From: Hyphomicrobiales bacterium | GTDB taxonomy: Bacteria > Pseudomonadota > Alphaproteobacteria > Rhizobiales > Aestuariivirgaceae | Direction of reading: 5' to 3' | DNA: 9,618 nt | NCBI GenBank assembly: GCA_025362535.1 | Contig: JANYGE010000046.1 | Location: forward strand, 1-9,618 | In this document: positions 4,970 to 9,618 of the stretch, in pieces | Numbering within the stretch: the stretch's first letter is position 1 | Layout of the letters: each line of letters starts with the position of its first letter | The notes under the pieces: generated by a model | What the model saw: only the letters and a program-made list of their open reading frames with translations | Database searches by the model: none | Told to the model about the DNA's origin: nothing | Position numbers and translations under genes: made by a program

Positions 4970-7240
4970 ATGAGCACCACACCAAATCGCTGGAAACGTT
5001 TTGCAGATTGGGACGAGCGGCCTTTGCGGCTGGACAAGTTCGCAGTTGAAGATGCAGCAAATGGCTTTGCAGCTTTTACCAGCCCGGCTGATCCCAAACC
5101 CGGAATTGGCATAAATGCGTCACGGGTGATTAGCCTTGATGGTGTGCTTGAGCACGAGTTCGATATGATCGACCTGTTCATTGCCCGCCACCACATTGAT
5201 CCAGACATTGCTCCGGAAGCCATGGCCATTCCCAGCAGCACTTTAGCGCGTATGCTGGTCGATATGCATGTGCCGCGCCAAGAATTGGTGCGGCTGGCCC
5301 ATGGTCTTACCCCAGCAAAGCTCGCTGAAACTGTGAGCCAGCTGAACGCATTGGAAATTGCATTTGCTTATCAAAAAATGCGGGCGCGCAAAATTCCGGG
5401 CAACCAAGCGCATGTGACCAATGCCAAGGACGATCCCTTGCAGCTTGCTGCTGATGCCGCAACGGCAGTGGGCTTTGGCTTTGATGAAATTGAAACCACC
5501 ATGCGGGTGTCGCGCAATGCATGGTCCAATGCTTTGGCTTGCGCCGTGGGGGGTGCTGTTGGGCGCTGGGGCACTTTGTTTCAATGCTCAAGTGAAGAGG
5601 CCGAAGAACTCCGCATCGGCATGGCAGGTTTTACATCTTATGCTGAAACGGTTTCGGTTTATGGCACCGAGAAAACCTTCATTGATGGTGATGATACGCC
5701 ATGGTCAAAGGGGTTTTTGGCGGCAGCCTATGCCTCACGCGGCATAAAAATGCGTTGCACGTCTGGTGCTGGTTCAGAGCTTCTGATGGGCTTTCATGAG
5801 TCAAAGTCGCTGCTTTATCTTGAAGCGCGCTGCTTGTGTTTGCAACGGGCCATGGGGGTGCAAGGCACACAGAATGGCGGCATTGATGGCGCACCTGTCA
5901 CTGCAACAGTTCCCGGCGGCGTTCGCGAATTGATGGCGGAAAACCTAATCGCCGTTTGGCTTGATTTGGAATGTGCTTCTGGCAATGATGCACGAACAAC
6001 TGAATCTGAAATTCGCTTAGGCGCAAAAATTTGGCCTTATCTGGTGGGTGGGTCTGATCTCATATGTTCGGGCTTTGGCTCGATCCTCAAATATGACAAT
6101 TCTTTCAATCCGTCGCTGTTTAATGGCGAAGAGATGGAAGATTATCTGGTGCTGCAACGCGACTTTGAAGCTGACGGAGGGTTAACTCCAATAAGTGAAT
6201 CAACAGCACTCGATTTGCGCGCTCGCGCTATTGAGGCTTTGTCTGCCGTGCAAGAGGAATTGGGCTTGGCCACGCCAACTGCTGATATGAAGCAAAGTGT
6301 TGTGGTTGCTTCAGGCTCGGATGATACGCGCAGCTTCAGTCCACGCGAAACATCGGTGATGAGTGAAAAAATTAAATCACAAGGCATTACGGTTGTGGAT
6401 GTTATCAAGGCCTTGGCCAAGCGTGGCTTTGCTGATGAGGCCGAAAATCTTTTGAGCGTTGTGCGCTTGCGCCTCTCAGGCGATTATTTGCAGACTGCGG
6501 CTTTGGTGCGCGGTGGAAAAGTTCTCAGCGCCATCAACAATCCAAATGATTATCTGGGGCCCGGCAGCGGTTACCGCCTGAGCCCAGAGCGGCGCGAAGA
6601 GATTGTAAATATCCGCGATGTGTTGGATCAAAAAGAAGTTCTGCGTTCAGAGGCCATGCATGAAAAGGAAGAGGCCAAGCGCATTCGCTATGCAAGGGTC
6701 AAACAGGCTGATGTGAGCCAGGATAGCAAGGATGTGGTGATCGGCATTAGCCCTGGGTTCGGGTTGAAGCTTTTTCAAACAACGGCAGGCCACCGCTTAT
6801 CTGATGTGCTGCTTGAATTGGTGACAGCAATTTCAGCACGCGGGCTTACCCCCCGCATTGTGCGGTTTAATCACACGGCAGATACATCCTTTCTTGGGCT
6901 TTCGGCTGCCGGGCTTTCCGGCTCTGGCGTGGGCATTGGCATTCAGGCCAAGGGCACCGCCATTATCCATCAGCGCGGGCGCTTGCCGCATAATAATCTC
7001 GAATTGTTCTCAAACGCGCCAATCACCAAACTTGTGCATTACCGTGGCATGGGCGCAAATGCGGCGGCCTATGCTTTGGGCGAGATGCCTGAACCCATCA
7101 TTGTGCCGCAACATGGCGAAGCCATGGGCTCGCGCTATCATGCGCGCACCGCCATGATCTACGCCATTGAAACCGCACTCACATCTGAAAGTGCGGTGCC
7201 TGAAGAAATTGCCATTGAGTTTCTGGGAAGACGGGCATGA
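4970..7240 (+). CDS. B12-dependent diol/glycerol dehydratase, fused large and medium subunits
   Basis: 756 residues from the ATG at 4970, which follows AAAGGGCGG (4952-4960); the frame is open to a TTG 66 bases upstream, but the homology begins after this ATG. Residues about 1-552 align with the large subunit (PduC/DhaB, usually about 554), and about 587-756 with the core of the medium subunit (PduD), joined by a charged linker (about 553-586). The enzyme uses adenosylcobalamin to convert a 1,2-diol to an aldehyde by a radical route. Equivalents of the Klebsiella catalytic and K+-binding residues are all present: Gln146, His148, Glu175, Glu226, Gln301, Asp340, Ser367. Medium-subunit cobalamin contacts correspond to Asp638 and Lys661. 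Two pocket residues differ: Ser301 is Asp306 and Gln336 is Ala341 here, pointing to a substrate other than propanediol or glycerol. The small subunit overlaps by 4 bases. No reactivase or microcompartment gene is visible. Confidence 0.93.
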   Translation: MSTTPNRWKRFADWDERPLRLDKFAVEDAANGFAAFTSPADPKPGIGINASRVISLDGVLEHEFDMIDLFIARHHIDPDIAPEAMAIPSSTLARMLVDMHVPRQELVRLAHGLTPAKLAETVSQLNALEIAFAYQKMRARKIPGNQAHVTNAKDDPLQLAADAATAVGFGFDEIETTMRVSRNAWSNALACAVGGAVGRWGTLFQCSSEEAEELRIGMAGFTSYAETVSVYGTEKTFIDGDDTPWSKGFLAAAYASRGIKMRCTSGAGSELLMGFHESKSLLYLEARCLCLQRAMGVQGTQNGGIDGAPVTATVPGGVRELMAENLIAVWLDLECASGNDARTTESEIRLGAKIWPYLVGGSDLICSGFGSILKYDNSFNPSLFNGEEMEDYLVLQRDFEADGGLTPISESTALDLRARAIEALSAVQEELGLATPTADMKQSVVVASGSDDTRSFSPRETSVMSEKIKSQGITVVDVIKALAKRGFADEAENLLSVVRLRLSGDYLQTAALVRGGKVLSAINNPNDYLGPGSGYRLSPERREEIVNIRDVLDQKEVLRSEAMHEKEEAKRIRYARVKQADVSQDSKDVVIGISPGFGLKLFQTTAGHRLSDVLLELVTAISARGLTPRIVRFNHTADTSFLGLSAAGLSGSGVGIGIQAKGTAIIHQRGRLPHNNLELFSNAPITKLVHYRGMGANAAAYALGEMPEPIIVPQHGEAMGSRYHARTAMIYAIETALTSESAVPEEIAIEFLGRRA

Positions 7241-7662
7241 CCAAGAAACTCGGTATTGCGGATTATCCTCTTGCGGAAACTCAACCTGAAAAAGTTATTG
7301 GTGCGCGTGGGTTAGCCCTGCCCGATGTAACGCTTGCTGCCGTGATCAAGGGCGACGTGACGATGGAAGATTTGCGCATCACGCCGCAGGCCTTGCGGGC
7401 GCAGGCTGATATCGCTCAGGCCGCAAATCGCGGAACATTGGCGCAAAATTTTGAACGCGCGGCTGAACTTGTGAATGTGCCGCAAGATTTCATCATGGCC
7501 ACCTATGAATTGTTGCGGCCGGGGCGGGCCAAATCCAAAGACGCATTATTGGAGGCGGCGCGGATTTTGCGTGAGACTTATCATGCGACAGACATGGCTA
7601 CTTATGTTGAGGAAGCCGCCGAGGTTTATGAGCGGCGCGGGCTTTTCACGTTTCGTTTTTAA
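7237..7662 (+). CDS. diol/glycerol dehydratase small subunit (PduE/DhaE-like)
   Basis: 141 residues; the ATG at 7237 overlaps the stop of the fused subunit (ATGA), implying coupled translation and equal dosage. Family signatures are clear: DYPLAE near the start (9-14), DLRITPQALRAQADIA (about 45-60), NFERAAELVNVP, ELLRPGR and EEAAEVYERRGL near the end. The small subunit packs on the large subunit in the (alpha-beta-gamma)2 dehydratase and has no catalytic residues of its own. Klebsiella PduE is about 173 residues; the missing part is the N-terminal extension of about 35 residues before the DYPLA motif, which in microcompartment-associated enzymes holds an amphipathic helix. Here the protein begins almost directly at the conserved core, so the holoenzyme is probably soluble and free in the cytosol. 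Subunit identity is secure. Confidence 0.93.
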   Translation: MTKKLGIADYPLAETQPEKVIGARGLALPDVTLAAVIKGDVTMEDLRITPQALRAQADIAQAANRGTLAQNFERAAELVNVPQDFIMATYELLRPGRAKSKDALLEAARILRETYHATDMATYVEEAAEVYERRGLFTFRF

Positions 7663-7671
7663 GGACTGGCA

Positions 7672-8370
7672 ATGAATTGGAAGACTGACTTTCGCTCGAT
7701 CTATTATGCAACAGCACCTGAACCAGAAGATTTGCAGTTGCCGCCCAAGGAGACGGCCCTGCTCGTCATTGATGTGCAGAACACGTATTTGGAACGGCCA
7801 GAGCGCTCGACTTTGAGTTCGAATGAGCAAATTCAGTTCGATGCTTGGACGCCTTTTCATGAGCGTATGCACGGCACCGTGATCCCGCGCACCGCCAAGC
7901 TTTTGCAACAGGCGCGTGCGGCTGGGGTGGAATGTATCTTCGCTCGCATTGCCTGTCACACGGCAGATGGGCGGGATCGGTCACTTTCTCAGAAGATGCC
8001 GGGGTGGAATAACTTGCTGCTGCCCAAGAATGGTTTGCCATCGCAAATTGTGCCAGAGCTTGCATCTGTGGGCGATGAGATTGTGGTGACCAAGACCACT
8101 GACTCTGCCCTTACCGGCACCAATTTGCGCCTTATTTTGCATAATTTGGGGATTAAAAACGTGATTTGCGTTGGTATTTTTACCGATCAATGCGTGTCAT
8201 CCACGGTGCGCAGTCTGGCCGATGAGAGCTATAATGTGGTGGTGGTTGAGGATTGTTGCGCTGCGGGTTCCCATGCGCTGCATCTCAAAGAACTTGAGGT
8301 CATCAACATGATCTATTGCCATGTGGTTTCAAGTTTTGAGCTTGCCGAAATGATGGGCTTGGCAAGATGA
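7672..8370 (+). CDS. isochorismatase-family cysteine hydrolase (amidohydrolase-like)
   Basis: 232 residues, at a typical length for the family. The catalytic triad is visible in its usual order: Asp34 in LLVIDVQNTYL (30-40), Lys141 in VVTKTTDSAL (138-147), and Cys174 in GIFTDQCVSSTVR (168-180), so it is a thiol C-N hydrolase (like N-carbamoylsarcosine, ureidoacrylate, biuret or nicotinamide hydrolases) rather than a Cys-less isochorismatase-like member. An N-terminal extension of about 25 residues precedes the first strand. The exact amide or carbamate substrate cannot be read from the sequence. The ATG at 7672 follows AAGGA, which overlaps the stop of the dehydratase small subunit (7660-7662), with only 9 bases between genes, so it belongs to the dehydratase operon and probably to the same pathway. 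A role releasing ammonia from an amide intermediate, or from the imported compound, is inference from this linkage. Confidence 0.88.
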   Translation: MNWKTDFRSIYYATAPEPEDLQLPPKETALLVIDVQNTYLERPERSTLSSNEQIQFDAWTPFHERMHGTVIPRTAKLLQQARAAGVECIFARIACHTADGRDRSLSQKMPGWNNLLLPKNGLPSQIVPELASVGDEIVVTKTTDSALTGTNLRLILHNLGIKNVICVGIFTDQCVSSTVRSLADESYNVVVVEDCCAAGSHALHLKELEVINMIYCHVVSSFELAEMMGLAR

Positions 8371-8377
8371 GTTTTTT
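8341..8377 (+). terminator. weak terminator or attenuator-like hairpin at the end of the cysteine hydrolase gene
   Basis: CTTGCC (8341-8346) and GGCAAG (8361-8366) are perfect 6-base arms, and a run of six T (8372-8377) follows after five bases. The 14-base loop and the gap before the T-run are poor for a terminator, so it would be partial at best. If active, it would lower permease expression relative to the dehydratase. Confidence 0.25.
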
Positions 8378-8472
8378 CGCGTTTAGTGGGTGAACTGACC
8401 ATGCGGTTGAAGCTCTGGCACAAGAGATAGAGCTGTTTGGGGGGAGCTAACGTTTTACAGAGGGAGGGCCAC
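8371..8472 (+). other. intergenic segment before the permease
   Basis: 102 bases between the cysteine hydrolase and the permease. It contains the T-run noted above, an inverted repeat AGCTCT / AGAGCT (8411-8416 and 8429-8434, 12-base loop) and a strong ribosome binding site AGGGAGG (8461-8467) 5 bases before the permease ATG. The gap is longer than the other spacings in the operon, so a secondary promoter is possible, but I see no convincing -10/-35 pair. Confidence 0.4.
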
Positions 8473-9618
8473 ATGGCTCAAGCAACAGGAAAGAGCGGCG
8501 CAATTGACGTCTCTTCGGATAAGAATGTTCATAAACTAAAAGGCAAGGCTGTAGGCCTCATTGGCGTGCTGTTTCTTGCCGTAACGGGTGCAGCACCCAT
8601 GTCAGCCATGCTGGGCAATGTGCCCTTCGCGGCTGGCTATGGCATTGGCACCTACACACCAGCAGCATTCCTGCTGGCCACAATTGTTCTGACTGTATTC
8701 TCCATTGGTTATGCCGCCATGGCATCGCGCGTTTCATCGGTTGGCGGATTTTACTCATTCATTTCGCAAGGTCTCGGGCGTGAGATCGGCATGTCTGCTG
8801 GTTTGACTTCATTTCTTTGTTATTCAATCTTTGAAGCCTCTCTGAGTGGTCTTTTTGCTTTCTTTGCTAACAAGTGGCTGAACGACCATCTGGGGATTAA
8901 TGTTCCTTGGCTTATCCTCGCATTGGTGATGCTCGCTGTGATTTCCGTTCTCGCCTACCGGGACGTAAAGCTCTCGGCCAAGATTTTGGGCGTGGCCCTC
9001 ATGGCTGAAGTTGCTATGCTCACCATCTTTGCGTTGGGTGTGTATTTCGCAGGTAGCGGCACGCATTTTTCGCTCGAATCTCTGAATGTGTTCAAGGTCT
9101 ATACTGACTTGCCAGCTCAAACAGTTGGAGCCGTTGTTATTCCCGCTGGTGCCGCCGCCGTGGGTGTCTTTATGGCCTTCTGGTCTTGGGTGGGTTTCGA
9201 AATGGCGCCCAACTATGCCGAAGAATCGCGTGACCCTAAGCGCATCATTCCACTCTCATTGATTATCTCAGTGATAGCACTTGGAATATTCTACGTTATC
9301 GTCAGCTGGTGTGCCGTTTCGGCCTACCCTACTGATGCTGATATGGCCGCAAAGGCCTATTCTGATGGCGTGAACTTCTTCTTGGCGCCAATCCAACAAT
9401 TTGTGGGCGGCTGGGCCTTTGAATTGATGTTCGTGCTCATCGTTACAAGCTCCTTTGCTTGTGGCATGGCCTTCCACAATACGGCGTCGCGCTATCTTTA
9501 TTCGATGGCCCGCGAAGGTGTTCTGCCATCGGCTATCGCCGAGACCCATGACCACCACAAGAGCCCCCACAAAGCCTCCTTCGTTCAGTCGATCTTGGCA
9601 GCCGTGTGGGTCATTCTT
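8473..9618 (+). CDS. APC-superfamily amino acid/amine permease, C-terminus beyond the window
   Basis: 382 residues are present and the frame is open to the edge; full-length members have roughly 450-520. A soluble N-terminus (1-24) is followed by about nine visible membrane segments (near 26-46, 62-84, 107-131, 145-161, 170-193, 225-243, 262-284, 312-335 and 369 onward). APC signatures: GVLFLAVTGAAPMS in helix 1 (31-44), GGFYSFISQGLGREIG (91-106) after helix 2, GFEMAPNYAEESRDPKRIIP (241-260) after helix 6, and NTASRYLYSMAREGVLP (336-352). It would import an amino acid or small amine by proton or exchange coupling. Its place behind a B12 dehydratase and a C-N hydrolase suggests it brings in the pathway substrate, which would then carry an amino group; this is inference. 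The start is fixed by AGGGAGG 5 bases upstream. Confidence 0.9.
   Translation, partial: MAQATGKSGAIDVSSDKNVHKLKGKAVGLIGVLFLAVTGAAPMSAMLGNVPFAAGYGIGTYTPAAFLLATIVLTVFSIGYAAMASRVSSVGGFYSFISQGLGREIGMSAGLTSFLCYSIFEASLSGLFAFFANKWLNDHLGINVPWLILALVMLAVISVLAYRDVKLSAKILGVALMAEVAMLTIFALGVYFAGSGTHFSLESLNVFKVYTDLPAQTVGAVVIPAGAAAVGVFMAFWSWVGFEMAPNYAEESRDPKRIIPLSLIISVIALGIFYVIVSWCAVSAYPTDADMAAKAYSDGVNFFLAPIQQFVGGWAFELMFVLIVTSSFACGMAFHNTASRYLYSMAREGVLPSAIAETHDHHKSPHKASFVQSILAAVWVIL

Noticed and set aside
8401..8430. Nine-codon mini-ORF (MRLKLWHKR) as a leader peptide before the permease
   Set aside because: It has no convincing ribosome binding site, no run of regulatory codons and no paired attenuator structure; an open stretch this short is expected by chance.
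8416..8432. TGGCAC as a sigma-54 -24 element before the permease
   Set aside because: The required -12 TTGC element is absent; the bases at that position are part of AGATAGA.
8371..8472. Cobalamin riboswitch in front of the permease
   Set aside because: The segment is too short and lacks a recognisable B12-box (GCCACTG-type) sequence; the 202-base dehydratase leader also shows none.

Overview
The window looks like chromosomal DNA of an alphaproteobacterium (inference: protein styles such as the WcaJ/ExoY-type sugar transferase and the glycine-rich 97-residue membrane protein, and moderate GC content judged by eye, not computed). No rRNA, tRNA, CRISPR array, insertion sequence or phage gene is visible. 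The coding strand switches once: everything left of about 4770 reads leftwards and everything right of about 4970 reads rightwards, so a 202-base divergent intergenic region divides two unrelated modules.

Left module (minus strand, read from 4767 towards 1): a polyisoprenyl-phosphate hexose-1-phosphate transferase that would start exopolysaccharide repeat units on the membrane; a small glycine-zipper-like membrane protein with a strong ribosome binding site and its own Rho-independent terminator; then an apparently independent operon of an ANL-superfamily adenylating enzyme, a carrier-protein/thioesterase didomain protein (4-base overlap), and the N-terminus of a membrane-anchored alpha/beta hydrolase that runs off the left edge. 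The adenylating enzyme plus carrier-thioesterase pair is a minimal split NRPS-like module without a condensation domain. Several of its signature motifs are degenerate, and its product is unknown.

Right module (plus strand): a coenzyme-B12-dependent diol/glycerol dehydratase in which the large and medium subunits are one polypeptide, a small subunit overlapping it by 4 bases, an isochorismatase-family cysteine hydrolase 9 bases further on, and, after 102 bases, an APC-family amine/amino-acid permease that runs off the right edge. All catalytic and K+-binding residues of the Klebsiella diol dehydratase are retained, but the two pocket positions that tune substrate range (Ser301 and Gln336 in Klebsiella numbering) are Asp and Ala. 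The N-terminal extensions that solubility and microcompartment studies assign to the medium and small subunits are absent, and no shell protein or reactivase lies in the window.

The most interesting proposal is that the right module is a cytosolic, B12-dependent catabolic pathway for an amino- or amide-bearing polyol or amino alcohol: permease for uptake, cysteine hydrolase for a C-N bond, radical dehydratase for elimination. The residue changes are seen directly (against the Klebsiella sequences recalled from memory); the substrate class is inference.
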